Shown piece after piece: positions 1 to 10,971 of a DNA stretch of 64,000 nt. The notes beneath the pieces were generated by a model, which was not told the origin of the DNA, searched no databases, and saw only the letters and a program-made list of their open reading frames with translations. This DNA is from Myxococcales bacterium (lineage in GTDB: Bacteria > Myxococcota_A > Polyangia > Haliangiales > Haliangiaceae), in NCBI GenBank assembly GCA_016716835.1, contig JADJUW010000002.1, positions 620,001 through 684,000 on the forward strand, in the 5' to 3' direction. Position 1 is the first letter of the stretch; every line of letters begins with the position of its first letter. The position numbers and the translations under genes were made by a program.

Positions 1-199
1 CCGGCAGTGGCGCGACGCGCTGGGTGGGCGACCACGGCACGATCCACGCCGGGTGGGCCGCCTCCAGCTCGCGCAGGTGACGCAGCAGCGCATCGTACTC
101 GCCATCGCTAATGGTCGGCGCCGCGTCGACGTAGTAGCGGCGATCATGCTCGGCGAGTTCGTCGACGAGTGCCAGGTATTTTGCGTTGGGCGTCGCCAT
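1..199 (-). CDS. ligA: NAD-dependent DNA ligase, N-terminal 66 residues (gene runs off the left edge)
   Basis: Reading the minus strand from the ATG at 199 gives MATPNAKYLALVDEL, then YYVDAAPTISDGEYD, then SPTQRV near the edge. This is the adenylation subdomain Ia signature of bacterial LigA, whose Tyr/Asp residues contact NMN. LigA seals nicks in replication and repair using NAD+. The open frame reaches the window edge without a stop, so only about a tenth of a normal ligase (about 670 residues) is seen. The start lies 2 bases after the stop of the upstream methyltransferase gene (stop codon 204-202), so the two are probably cotranscribed. The fragment is short, but the motif order is diagnostic. 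Confidence 0.85.
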   Translation of the reverse strand, partial: MATPNAKYLALVDELAEHDRRYYVDAAPTISDGEYDALLRHLRELEAAHPAWIVPWSPTQRVAPLP

Positions 200-201
200 G
201 G

Positions 202-1047
202 CTAGGCGCTCCCCGCCTTGCGCGCGACTACCGCGGCGGCGTGCACGGAGATTTCAAAGGGGCGTTTGTCAAAATAGGTGTCGATGGTTTGCTTGAGCGC
301 GTTAAACACTTCCGGCACGTGCGCGACGTCGCCAACGATATCGCGCCACGCCGAAAGCGGGCCCGATTCAATAAATGGCGAGTAGAAAAATTCGCGCCCG
401 CTGCGAAATAAGATCGTAAATGCGCTGACTTCGATGCGGGCGTCTAAGCCAGCCGCGAGGCACCACCCTTGAACTTGTTCATACGTGGGGTAGGTCGCGA
501 TATAGGCTTCCAGCCGCGCAATCGCTTCATCGTCATTCCGGCGCATGAGCACCTCTTTATAGAGGTCGTGTAGTTGTCCAAACGTGCCGGCCAGTGGCAA
601 CGCGCAGCGGACCTCGCCACCCGGGCGACATACGCGGGCTAGTTCAGCCAGCAAGTGCTTGGGGTCGGCATGCTCGTGCAGCGCGAGATTGCTCACCACC
701 AGGTCGTAGACGTTGTCGGCAAAGGGCAGCTTGGCAATTGGCTCGGTGCGAAAAAACACCGCACGCTCGCCGAGTGGGCCAAGCGCAGCCACCTTGCGCC
801 GCGCGACATCGACCATGGGCGCGCGTGGATCGATGGCGATGATGCGGCCGGCACCTTCCATGCGCGCCAGCAACTCGACGATGACGTCGCCGGTGAGGCA
901 GCCAACGTCGAGCACCTGCACCTTGGGCCGCAGCGACAGGCCGCGCAGCAGCGGCTCGGCAAAGCGAGCGCTCCAGATCGGCGCGATCTCGAGGTCAAAC
1001 GCGCGCGCATAGCGCTCGTACCGCGGGTCGGAAGGCTCCAGCGCCAT
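202..1047 (-). CDS. class I SAM-dependent methyltransferase
   Basis: 281 residues. Motif I (QVLDVGCLTG, residues 44-53) forms the SAM-binding loop, D73 in AIDP is the ribose-binding acidic residue, and YDLVVSNLALHE (about 114-125) is the motif IV region. This is a Rossmann-fold methyltransferase of the BioC/UbiE-like broad class. The C-terminal 110 residues carry no motif that names a substrate. BioC (malonyl-ACP methyl ester formation) is possible because the layout is similar, but no other biotin gene is present, so the substrate is left open. It ends 2 bases before ligA and is probably in the same transcript. The ATG at 1047 is the first start of the open frame. Confidence 0.8.
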   Translation of the reverse strand: MALEPSDPRYERYARAFDLEIAPIWSARFAEPLLRGLSLRPKVQVLDVGCLTGDVIVELLARMEGAGRIIAIDPRAPMVDVARRKVAALGPLGERAVFFRTEPIAKLPFADNVYDLVVSNLALHEHADPKHLLAELARVCRPGGEVRCALPLAGTFGQLHDLYKEVLMRRNDDEAIARLEAYIATYPTYEQVQGWCLAAGLDARIEVSAFTILFRSGREFFYSPFIESGPLSAWRDIVGDVAHVPEVFNALKQTIDTYFDKRPFEISVHAAAVVARKAGSA

Positions 1048-1095
1048 GGCTACGGTATAGCGAATTTGCTGGCCTAGAGGCTGACCAAGACGGGC

Positions 1096-3303
1096 CTAAA
1101 TCGTTGGCACGTCGCGGCGCAGCGAGATCGCGCTGGGCGGCGGCGCGTGCGCAAGGCGCAACATGACGCCGCAAAATGGCGCCGCGGCGCCTAGGTCCCA
1201 GAAGCCGCGCCAGGCGGGCGAGAGGCGCGTCATCAGCTCGCTAGCACGCGGCGACATCGGCGCGCCTCGGTCGAGGCGCGCCAGCAACGACGGCAGCGCG
1301 CCCCATGGTTGCACGGCGAGGCCGCACAGCGTGGCCGCGAGCCACACGCGTTGCAACTGGCGGCCGGCGTCAAAGGCGCCGTGGTCGCCACCACCGCGAA
1401 CGCCCACAAGGACGGCCGCAGAACACTGGGCCATCGCCATGGCCGCGCCGCGTTTTAGGGCGTGGCCGCCGTCCACCTGTGCCAGCCGCGCCATCGCCTC
1501 AGGGTTGCCAAGAATGCGCATGATCGCGACGTCGGTGGGCGAGGCTTCTAGCGTTGCGACGTCGAGGCCATCGCGGGTGGCTGTCGCGGCATGCGGCGTA
1601 AAGCGCAGATCGGCCATGAGTTCGGCATGCAGGCGCGGCTCGAGGTGGCGCAGCCGCTCTACCTCGCCAAGCCAGGTTCCAAGCGCCAGACGCGCGTCGT
1701 CGGCGGTGCGTAGCGCAAGCACGCCGGCCGGGTGGTGAAGCGCGGCTTGCATCGCCTGCACATCGCTTGGCGCCAGAGCTTGCGGCGGTGCGAGGCGGCG
1801 ATTGGTGACGCGATCGGCGATGGCGGTGGCAAGCGGCGAGGGCTCGAGGTCGCCGCGGGCAAACGTGATCGCCACCGCCGGTCGCGCGTCCGCGGCGGCT
1901 TTGAGTTCGCTGACGTTGGCGGCGAGGCCGAGCGAGGTTGCCGAGAGGACGATATTTTCTACCGCTGCGCCAAGTGCGATAAGGTTATCGTGCGCGTCGC
2001 CCGACGCCGCAAGTGCTTGTGACGACAATGCGCATGTAAGGCGCGTGCCGTTCCATCCAAATTGCCAAGGCTGGCGATTGCCCGACGAGGGCGCCAACGA
2101 GGCGTGGGCGACTAAAAAGCGAATTTCCTCGGCCGACGGCGCAGCGCCGCGACCGCGCGCGGGCGCGCGCAAGGCGGCGAGCTCGCGCCGAGGTTGCGTC
2201 GCCTCGGGCGCGGCGCGCACGGCCAAGTCAACCGGCGTCGTATCCGCGGCCGTCGCTGGCGTGATGAGCTCCGCCAAATCGACAAAGTAACGCCCCGAAG
2301 CGCGAAATTGGTCGAGCAAGACGCGCCGCGCGGTGTCGGCGACCAAGGCACCGCCAAGCGTTACCGACGAGCCGAGTTGCGGCCACGTCGAGATGCTATG
2401 ACCAAGTTCACACATCGAGGCCGCCATCGCGCCGCTCATGCCGTCGACGCCGACAATCCCGAGCACTAATGGCAACTGCGCCGGCCGCGGTAATTCGGCC
2501 ACGTCGGCCGCGGTCACGCCGGGTAACAGGCCGTGAAACAGCGGCCGCTCCGGCTGCAGGTCGAAGCGCTCGACATCGAGCATGCCGCGCTCGCTGGTGT
2601 CCATGATCACGGGGATGCGTCGCCGCCGCGCCTCTTCGCGGACCTGGAACTTGATGACGATGCTATCGCACTCTTCGACCAGTAAATCGATGCCGTCAAG
2701 AAACGTGGCGAGATTGGCGTCGGTGACGCCTTGCGGGAGGATTTCGATGTCGAGGTAGGGGTTGAGCTCGAACATGGCGCGCGCCGTGATGACCGCCTTG
2801 TTGACGCCCAGCTCGTGCACGCCGGCGCGCAGGCGATTGAGGTTCGAGAGCGACAGCGTGTCAAAATCGGCGAGGCGAAAGCGGCCGCCGATGCCTTCAA
2901 GCGTCAGGGTTAGCGCGGCCGCCTGGCCCACCGAGAGGCCGAGCACCGCGATGCGCTTGCGCTGCAGCAAGGCTTGCTCATCGCGCACGATCTTGAGACG
3001 ATTGCGATCGGTGCGCAGCTCGAAAAAGTCCTGCGGCGCGAGCAACCGCACCAATCGCCGCGACCACGCATAATAGACCCACGCGCCATAGCGTTCGAGG
3101 TCGCCGCCGCACACCGCGGCGATCGCCTGCGCTTGCACCTCGCCTTGCAACGGTGGCCCGGGATGGCGCGTCTGCGCCAGGTCGGCGACTTGTGCCTGCA
3201 AGGTGTCAAACACCTGCACGTCGCGCGCGGCGCGTAGCTCGGCAAGGCGCGCACGCGACGATGCCTCGGCGGGGTACAAGAGCTCGGGTTGCCAACTATC
3301 CAC
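1096..3303 (-). CDS. Rv1355c-like fusion: ThiF/E1-type adenylylating domain plus nitroreductase domain
   Basis: 735 residues from the GTG at 3303. Residues 119-128 (AVLGLSVGQA) form the nucleotide loop of a ThiF/MoeB/E1 fold and 146-157 (DFDTLSLSNLNR) is its acidic-Asn-Arg signature. No CxxC zinc pairs are evident. From about residue 390 a nitroreductase-like flavin fold begins (APSSGNRQPW about 404-413). The same domain order occurs in mycobacterial Rv1355c/MoeY-type proteins, whose function is not established. The frame is open up to 3459, but that extension lies inside the preceding gene and reads as out-of-frame sequence. The GTG start gives an 8-base overlap with the stop of the PilZ gene, typical of translational coupling. 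It is the third gene of a kinase-PilZ-E1 operon. Confidence 0.8.
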   Translation of the reverse strand: MDSWQPELLYPAEASSRARLAELRAARDVQVFDTLQAQVADLAQTRHPGPPLQGEVQAQAIAAVCGGDLERYGAWVYYAWSRRLVRLLAPQDFFELRTDRNRLKIVRDEQALLQRKRIAVLGLSVGQAAALTLTLEGIGGRFRLADFDTLSLSNLNRLRAGVHELGVNKAVITARAMFELNPYLDIEILPQGVTDANLATFLDGIDLLVEECDSIVIKFQVREEARRRRIPVIMDTSERGMLDVERFDLQPERPLFHGLLPGVTAADVAELPRPAQLPLVLGIVGVDGMSGAMAASMCELGHSISTWPQLGSSVTLGGALVADTARRVLLDQFRASGRYFVDLAELITPATAADTTPVDLAVRAAPEATQPRRELAALRAPARGRGAAPSAEEIRFLVAHASLAPSSGNRQPWQFGWNGTRLTCALSSQALAASGDAHDNLIALGAAVENIVLSATSLGLAANVSELKAAADARPAVAITFARGDLEPSPLATAIADRVTNRRLAPPQALAPSDVQAMQAALHHPAGVLALRTADDARLALGTWLGEVERLRHLEPRLHAELMADLRFTPHAATATRDGLDVATLEASPTDVAIMRILGNPEAMARLAQVDGGHALKRGAAMAMAQCSAAVLVGVRGGGDHGAFDAGRQLQRVWLAATLCGLAVQPWGALPSLLARLDRGAPMSPRASELMTRLSPAWRGFWDLGAAAPFCGVMLRLAHAPPPSAISLRRDVPTI

Positions 3304-5077
3304 GGAAGGTGCCCTCGCCTGAGGTTCGCGGTGCGGTGATTTCGTAGAGATGTTCCAAGAATTCCGGCAGACGATCGACCGACAAGATGACCGCGTCGGA
3401 CTCACCCATGTCGACGCAGGCGGCGCGTTGTGCCTCGCCCAGCCAGGCGTCGTCCTCAAGCATCAAGACAAAGCGCGCCTTGCCCTGCGCGGCAAACCAC
3501 GCTTGCGCCGCGGCGATGAGCGCCGACACGTAGGCCTCACCGCCGGGCCGCACCGGGTAGACGCGCATCACGTCGAGCAAGCCAAAGAGATGCACGCCGT
3601 CTTGCGCCAGCTCGAGCACGGCGCCGCAGACCAGTTCGCCGTCGGCGCGGGCAACAAAGACCGCGCGTTGCCTCGCGAGGCCCGCGGCATGCCACGGCGC
3701 CGCGATGTCGCCAAACCCCATGCGCGCCGGCGTGAGGTCGAAGGCCTCGCAATACATCGCGGGGCGCAGCGCGCCGATTGCCTCGGCAAGCGCCGCCGCG
3801 TCCTCGGGCGATGCCGGGCCTACCGCGGCGTGCGCGCTCGGCGCGGCGTCGAAGGGCGTCGCGACCTCGACCACCAAGGCGCGAAAGCGCACGATGGCGG
3901 CATAGCCGTCGTCGACGTAGCGCAGCGGCAGCTCGTACATAAAATAGGCGCTCCACGTCCGCTTGGCCTGCACCAGCATGGCGACGTAGCGCACGCCGTC
4001 ATCGTGGCGCTGCATGTGCTCGTAGCAATGCAGCAGCGTGCGGCGCAGAATTTCGCGGCCGGAAAATCCATCGAAGCTGCCGGTGATCTTGGCGAGCTGA
4101 AATCCCATCCAGGTATGGGCATACACGCGAAACATCGTCGCCGTGGCGATGAGCTCGGATTTTCCGGTCGCGGGCCACACGATGCTGCACGCGAGGTGCG
4201 GCATGTCGTCGAGGCGATCGCAGACGCGCTCGAATTGGCCGCGCAGCTCGACAAAATGCTCGGGCTGCTTGTTGGACAGCGAAAAATAGCCCGCGCGTTC
4301 ATAGAGCGCCCATTGCGCGGCGGCCCACTGGCGGCCTTGCTGCGTATAGGGATTGAGCGTCTGCATGACGAGGCGGTGCCAGGCATCGTCCTCGGTCGCG
4401 GTGACCTCACCCGAATACACCTCGCGGCCATCGGACATGCGGCGCCGCGCGACGATGGTCACCGTGGTCGGGCTGTCGCCGCTGGCGCCATCGGGCACGA
4501 TCTGGATGCTAGCGCCGGGCACGAGCTCGTCGGCCATGGCCGCCGGCGTCGTCACGGTCTCATCGAGCACGAACGAGACGCCATTGTAGGAGATGTTGCG
4601 CATGCGGCCCGTGCCCACGCCGGCACGTGACGAGTGGATCTGCAGCGGCGTTGAGGTCGAGGTGCGGCGATGCCAGCGCCGGCGGATGCGAGTGATTTCG
4701 GTGGGCCACGCGGTGACGATCGCCGTTTCCGTTGTCTGGACCACCTGCGCGGCAAAGCGAAAGGTCGTGTTGAGCGCATCGAGCTCGATGTTGATGCTTG
4801 TGCCGGGCTGCGCGTGCGTGACGCCTGGCTCGGCCGCGGACGGCACCCAGGTCAGCGCGGGATCACAGCCCATCAAGGTGGCCTCAAGTGGCGGGGCGGC
4901 CTCGCCTTGCGCCGCCTTGCCGAGGTCGAGCCGGCCCTGCGCATTGTGCCGCGCGAGCGCATCCACGATGGCCAGGATGCGCGCCGGATCTGTCACCTGC
5001 TCCGTAAACGGTGCGCGCGTCGCCGCGGCCTCGCCGCCGTCTTGCCATGCAGGTTCATCGCGGTTGCCGTCGGCCAT
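3296..5077 (-). CDS. PilZ-domain protein with a GNAT-like C-terminal region
   Basis: 593 residues. The PilZ signature for cyclic di-GMP is visible: an Arg-rich RRRWHRR at 132-138 (fits RxxxR) followed by NISYNG at 161-166 (fits [DN]xSxxG). The N-terminal 125 residues resemble the YcgR-N-type beta barrel that often precedes PilZ. The middle (about 230-430) is not recognised. The C-terminal 150 residues contain a strand-helix pattern (VFVARADGELVCGAVLEL) like the acetyl-CoA fold of GNAT enzymes; this is only a suggestion. The start lies 2 bases after the kinase gene and the stop overlaps the ThiF-nitroreductase start, so the three are probably one operon. Inference: it reads cyclic di-GMP and couples it to the neighbouring enzyme. 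Confidence 0.75.
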   Translation of the reverse strand: MADGNRDEPAWQDGGEAAATRAPFTEQVTDPARILAIVDALARHNAQGRLDLGKAAQGEAAPPLEATLMGCDPALTWVPSAAEPGVTHAQPGTSINIELDALNTTFRFAAQVVQTTETAIVTAWPTEITRIRRRWHRRTSTSTPLQIHSSRAGVGTGRMRNISYNGVSFVLDETVTTPAAMADELVPGASIQIVPDGASGDSPTTVTIVARRRMSDGREVYSGEVTATEDDAWHRLVMQTLNPYTQQGRQWAAAQWALYERAGYFSLSNKQPEHFVELRGQFERVCDRLDDMPHLACSIVWPATGKSELIATATMFRVYAHTWMGFQLAKITGSFDGFSGREILRRTLLHCYEHMQRHDDGVRYVAMLVQAKRTWSAYFMYELPLRYVDDGYAAIVRFRALVVEVATPFDAAPSAHAAVGPASPEDAAALAEAIGALRPAMYCEAFDLTPARMGFGDIAAPWHAAGLARQRAVFVARADGELVCGAVLELAQDGVHLFGLLDVMRVYPVRPGGEAYVSALIAAAQAWFAAQGKARFVLMLEDDAWLGEAQRAACVDMGESDAVILSVDRLPEFLEHLYEITAPRTSGEGTFRG

Positions 5078-5079
5078 AG

Positions 5080-8000
5080 CTACCTTTCTTGCCCATCCGC
5101 CAGCCCGGATGCATGGGGCACAAACACCGCCGCCAGCCGCTGCGGATTGGCGACGTTGTGGCTGGCGATAAAGCGCAAGGCTTGGCTGGTCGCTTCGGGC
5201 TCTGCCGAGGCAAGGCGCGCGAGGTTGGCGTGCAATTCCAGGCCGAGCTCCGACATGATGGCGGCCGCGCGGAGATAGCCGTCGCGGTTGCCGTCGAGCT
5301 GGGCGTCGATGAGCGTCGCCAGGCCCGCGAGCCAGGGTCTGTTTTCGCGATGCAGCGACCGCGCGAGCTTGCGGGCGCGGGCCGTTAGCTCGCGGCGGGC
5401 TGGCGCATCGATGGCTTCACCGGTCAGCCGCGCCAAGAGGATGCGCGCGTGCAGATCGGCAATCAGCGCGCGATTCATTTGCACCCGCAGCAGGCCCGAC
5501 TTGGCCAGCGCCGGCCACAGGGCGTCAAAGCGCGCCGCGGCGTCGCGCGCCTTGCCTTCGTAAAGATCGATATGGGTCTGGCAGATTAGATCGAAGAGGT
5601 GTTGGACATGAAAGCCCTGTTGCGACCATTGAGCGATCGCCGCGCTGGCCTCACGCCGCGCGCGCACCGGGTCATCCGCGACGAGCCACACCAGGCTCGG
5701 GTAGCCCGACTTGGCGCTCATGGCAGAAAATAGGTCATCGCTTTCGTCGGCGGCCTGCAAGATGTCACCCGCGTAGCGCGCCAGCGCGGTGAGCTCGCCG
5801 CAGAAGCACAGCGACCACAGCGCGATCTGATGCAACATCGCGCGCTCGAAGATGTATTGATGGCGGCGGGCATCGGTGGCGGCCATGAAGCGCTCGCAAT
5901 CGATGCGCAGGGCGCGCCAATTGCCGCGCAAAAACTCGACCATCGCCCGCGCGAAGATGACAAATGGCGCGGCGTCGGCGGCGCGTTCGGCCAGGCGCTG
6001 CGCGTCGTCGAGGCGTGCCTGGGCCGCGCTCGCGCTGCCGTGGTTCGCGGTGATGTAAATCGCCTCGGTGGCGGCGGCACGGCTTAGATGCAGCGGCTGC
6101 CCCGATGCAAATGCCAGCGGCGTGTAGCGACAATAATAGACGATGCCGAGCAACTGATCGACGGAGAAGAAATCGACCAACGTCGTCCAACACAATTCCA
6201 GGCGATGCTGGGTCGCCTCCGGCAGGGTGATGCCTGTAGGCGGCAGACGCCGCTCGGCGCGCCGCAGGCCCGCGGCAAAGCCACCGCGCAGCTGCAAGGC
6301 GACGCGGTGGCCCAGCAACGTCGCCACCGCCGCGCCGCGGCTGCGCGGCAACGGCACGCCGGCGGCGTCGAGCAGCGGCACCAGCGTGGCGTGGCCGGCG
6401 TCGATCTGGCCACAACGCAGCAACTGATCCGCCGCGCGATGCAGCAAGCGTCGGCGCTCATCTCCGTCAGCGCGGGCGGCCGCCTGTTGAAACGCCGTTG
6501 CCGCTGGCTGCGCCTGGCGCTGGCTTGCGCGTGCATCTCCTAGTTTTTCCCAAATCTCATGCAACGGCGGGTGGGCTCGCCACGGTCGGTGGCCAGAAAT
6601 TGCCTCTGGCCACAGTTCAATGAGTTCGCCAAATAGTCGGCTCGCGCGATTGAAGGCGAGCTTCGCCGAGGAGGCGTCGGCCGCGCGCAGCAGGTAGTGT
6701 GCCGCCCGTGCCGGGTTGCCCGCGCTACGCCAATGGGTCGCGATGAACTCAGGATTGGCTTCATCGTCGCCTTCCAGCGCCGTCGCCAGCTGTTCGTGGA
6801 TTTGCTGGAGCGTGGCGGCAGGAAGGCGCGAAATCGCGACTTGGCGAATGCGGTCGTGGTACGCCTCGACGCGGTCGCCGCGGCGCATGCCGTCCGTGCG
6901 CACGAGATGCGCGACTTGCAGCGCCTCGATCGCATCGGCTACCGCCGCCATCTCGCTACCCAGCGCAATCGCCGCGGCCCCGCGCGATAGGGGTTGGCCC
7001 GCGACGGCGAGCAAATCAATCAAGCGACGTCCCAGCGGCGTCAGCTTGCCGAGACGGGCTTGCAGCGCTTGCTCAAGCGTCACCAGGCGGTCGCTGCCAG
7101 TGGCGCGCGCGGCGCGGACGAGCTCTTCGATGAGCAACGGATGGCCGCCGGCTTCGGCGACGAGGCCCTGAACATCAAGCGGCACATCGTCGCCCATGAG
7201 CGCACGCGCCAGGCTAAGCGCGGCAGGGGTTGGCAAGACGCCGAGGGCCAGCTCGTGCGCCTGTGGCAGCAGCGCACGCACCGTGCCCAGCACATCGACG
7301 TGGGTCGCATCGTCGTCGTGGGCGGCCAGGCGCGCCGTGGCCACAAACAGCATGGGGGGCGCATCGGCGACGCTACCGACTGCGGCCAAGAGGTCGAGAC
7401 TGTCTTGATCGGCCCACTGCAAGTCGTCGATGACAATGACCAACTGTCCACGCTGCGCCACGTGACGCAGCGTCTCGCGCACCGCGGTGAAGACGCGTTG
7501 ACGCTGGGCTTGCGGCGAAAGCGTTGGGCCAGCCTCGGCGGTACTATCCGCAAGCACGGGGACGCGGCGCAGCACCGGAAATACCTGAAGCAAGATATCG
7601 GCGTCGATGGGCCGCATGGCTGCAGCCTCCGCCGTTGGCAGCTGCGCCCAATAATCGCTGAGCTGGTCGATGACGCAGTCCCACGCCTTAAAGGGCACGG
7701 TCTCGCTTTCGTAGCATCGGCCGCTGAGCACCACCGCGTCGGCCCCGAGCGCTACCGGCAAGAAATGCGCGACGAGTTCGCTCTTGCCGACGCCGGACTC
7801 GCCGACGACAAGCACCGCGGTCGGCGCCTGGCGGCTGGCTTCAAACGCGCGCCGCAGCGTCGCGAGCTCGCCGTCGCGCCCCAAGAAGGTTTGGGGCCGC
7901 GTTTGCGGTTGGATCGAAAACGAACGGCGCCGGCTGCGCGCGGCCGGGGCGAGGTGGCGTCGCAACGCCGCGCCGTCAGGACGCGCCGCGGGGTCGCGTT

Positions 8001-8718
8001 GCAGCAAAGCCATGCATAGCTCGACCAAATCGGGTGGCGCCGCAGGATTGATGAGCTGCGGCGACGGCGGATCTTGCTCGCACTTGGCCGCAAGCGCGCG
8101 CTTCATATCGTGAAACAGCGGCGCAAACGGTATGTCGCCGGTGAGCGCCTCATAAAGCATCACGCCCACCGCGTACCAGTCGGCGGCCTTGGTCGGATGC
8201 ATCCGCTTGGCTTGCTCGGGCGCCATATAGGCGGGCGTGCAATAGTCGACGCTATCGTGGGCGCGCAAGGTGAAGCCAAAGTCCACCAGCGCGACGCGAC
8301 CCTGCGGCGTAACCAGTACGTTGTTGGGCTTGAGATCGCGATGCAACTTGCCCGCGGCGTGGATCGCCGCCACGCCAACGGCGAGTTGCGCCAGGGCCTC
8401 GCGCAAGCGCGCGACATCCAGCACGCCGGTGGCCCACGCCGAGGCCGAGTGCAGCGCGCTGGGCATCATCAGCGGCATAACAATGGAGGGTGCGTCGACA
8501 AATTTTAAGTGCGCGGTCGCGGCATAGCTTGGCGTCGCTGCCACTGCGGTTGGCGAGGCAGGTGCCGGTGTTGCCGCCGCCAGGCGTGCCGGGCTTTCGC
8601 TAGCAGTTGATGGCAAGCGCTCGGTGGCGACGTTGCCGCGCGTTGGCAGGGCGGCGTGCGGTCGCACCCAGTCGATGAACGACACCGCGCCGTCTAGTAG
8701 CTCCATGGTAAAAACCAT
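5080..8718 (-). CDS. Ser/Thr protein kinase-AAA-TPR protein, C-terminal 1212 residues (frameshifted from its N-lobe)
   Basis: This part carries the kinase C-lobe: HRD at 126-128, DFG at 146-148 and APE at 166-168. A P-loop ATPase follows (GESGVGKS 306-313; Walker B LVIVIDD about 426-432), then about 600 residues of helical TPR-like sequence. The architecture matches large myxobacterial PknK-like kinases that combine sensing and signalling. The N-lobe is in another frame (8694-9023). Adding one T to the T5 run at 8710-8714 (minus-strand reading TGG TTT TT) restores WFFTMELL and joins the parts into about 1320 residues. An 80-residue Ala/Pro/Ser-rich insert (about 20-100) separates the hinge from the C-lobe, which is unusual. 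Probably the first gene of the kinase-PilZ-E1 operon. Confidence 0.85.
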   Translation of the reverse strand: MVFTMELLDGAVSFIDWVRPHAALPTRGNVATERLPSTASESPARLAAATPAPASPTAVAATPSYAATAHLKFVDAPSIVMPLMMPSALHSASAWATGVLDVARLREALAQLAVGVAAIHAAGKLHRDLKPNNVLVTPQGRVALVDFGFTLRAHDSVDYCTPAYMAPEQAKRMHPTKAADWYAVGVMLYEALTGDIPFAPLFHDMKRALAAKCEQDPPSPQLINPAAPPDLVELCMALLQRDPAARPDGAALRRHLAPAARSRRRSFSIQPQTRPQTFLGRDGELATLRRAFEASRQAPTAVLVVGESGVGKSELVAHFLPVALGADAVVLSGRCYESETVPFKAWDCVIDQLSDYWAQLPTAEAAAMRPIDADILLQVFPVLRRVPVLADSTAEAGPTLSPQAQRQRVFTAVRETLRHVAQRGQLVIVIDDLQWADQDSLDLLAAVGSVADAPPMLFVATARLAAHDDDATHVDVLGTVRALLPQAHELALGVLPTPAALSLARALMGDDVPLDVQGLVAEAGGHPLLIEELVRAARATGSDRLVTLEQALQARLGKLTPLGRRLIDLLAVAGQPLSRGAAAIALGSEMAAVADAIEALQVAHLVRTDGMRRGDRVEAYHDRIRQVAISRLPAATLQQIHEQLATALEGDDEANPEFIATHWRSAGNPARAAHYLLRAADASSAKLAFNRASRLFGELIELWPEAISGHRPWRAHPPLHEIWEKLGDARASQRQAQPAATAFQQAAARADGDERRRLLHRAADQLLRCGQIDAGHATLVPLLDAAGVPLPRSRGAAVATLLGHRVALQLRGGFAAGLRRAERRLPPTGITLPEATQHRLELCWTTLVDFFSVDQLLGIVYYCRYTPLAFASGQPLHLSRAAATEAIYITANHGSASAAQARLDDAQRLAERAADAAPFVIFARAMVEFLRGNWRALRIDCERFMAATDARRHQYIFERAMLHQIALWSLCFCGELTALARYAGDILQAADESDDLFSAMSAKSGYPSLVWLVADDPVRARREASAAIAQWSQQGFHVQHLFDLICQTHIDLYEGKARDAAARFDALWPALAKSGLLRVQMNRALIADLHARILLARLTGEAIDAPARRELTARARKLARSLHRENRPWLAGLATLIDAQLDGNRDGYLRAAAIMSELGLELHANLARLASAEPEATSQALRFIASHNVANPQRLAAVFVPHASGLADGQER

Positions 8719-9023
8719 TGCCCGCCCTCGTGCACTAGCTCGTGCAGCTTGACGACGTTGGGATGCTGCAGCTCGCGCAGGCCGCGAAATTCGCTTTTAA
8801 AGCGCAGGACGGCATCCCCCGCGGGTTCCTCGCGCAGCACCTTCATCGCCACGCTGGCGCCGCGCTCGCGATCGAAGGCCTCGTAGACGACGCCAAAGCT
8901 GCCCTCGCCAGCGAGGCGTATGCGCTCAAAGCGCGCACTGGCAGGAAATTCTCCGAGCTTGGTCATGTCGAGCGAACCCAGGCTTTCGATCGCCGGGCCC
9001 GAAAAGTGTACCAGCCAGGCCAC
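8694..9023 (-). CDS. Ser/Thr protein kinase N-lobe fragment, split from the downstream frame by a one-base deletion
   Basis: 109 residues. It contains the glycine loop GEGSFGVVYEA, the ATP-anchoring Lys in VAMKVL and the helix-C segment FKSEFRGLRELQHPNVV, then runs to a stop just after GGQWFLPWSY. The homologous continuation (FTMELL) is present one base out of frame in the 5080-8718 reading. Start choice is uncertain: GTG at 9023 or ATG at 8966 (MTKLGEF); the latter looks more natural because kinase homology begins shortly after it. Neither start has a strong ribosome-binding site. If the frameshift is real, this makes a dead N-lobe. If it is a base-calling error, it is simply the start of one intact gene. 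Confidence 0.75.
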   Translation of the reverse strand: MAWLVHFSGPAIESLGSLDMTKLGEFPASARFERIRLAGEGSFGVVYEAFDRERGASVAMKVLREEPAGDAVLRFKSEFRGLRELQHPNVVKLHELVHEGGQWFLPWSY

Positions 9024-9093
9024 CGGGGACGCCGACGCGCGAAACCGGAATTACGCTAACGAATCAGGCAAATACAAAATTGTGTAAGCTGGA

Positions 9094-10782
<1,689 letters not shown>

Positions 10783-10789
10783 CTAATTG

Positions 10790-10886
10790 CTTCCCTTCGT
10801 CGGCATGACCCGTGCAGGTTTGGAGGGTCGCGCAAAATGCGCCTCTCAGCCTTGGCCTGCGCACGCGCAAACGGTTGGCTCCCCTA
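10790..10886 (-). promoter_or_regulatory. TPP (thi-box) riboswitch upstream of thiC
   Basis: On the minus strand the leader contains the conserved thi-box blocks in order: GGGGAGCC (about 10877-10884), GGCTGAGAGG, ACCCTCC, AACCTGCACGGGTCATGCC and CGAAGGGAAG (to 10790). These are the P1, J, P3 and pyrophosphate-sensing elements of the TPP aptamer. The terminal GAAGGGAAG doubles as the ribosome-binding site of thiC, 7 bases before its ATG. Ligand binding should therefore hide the site directly, a translational rather than terminator mechanism. No T-run terminator lies between aptamer and start. Confidence 0.93.
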
Positions 10887-10971
10887 GCTATGTTTTAGGT
10901 ATGTTGCCTGGCCGGACATTACCCCGACGGCGCCCAGTTGCAAGCCCTAGTGAATATGGTACCCAGACCGC

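Noticed and set aside
3304..3459. 52-residue N-terminal extension of the ThiF-nitroreductase
   Set aside because: Reads as out-of-frame PilZ-gene sequence; GTG 3303 is the better start.
3350..4630. 426-residue plus-strand open frame opposite the PilZ gene
   Set aside because: Antisense shadow in GC-rich DNA; no motif, low-complexity Arg/His composition.
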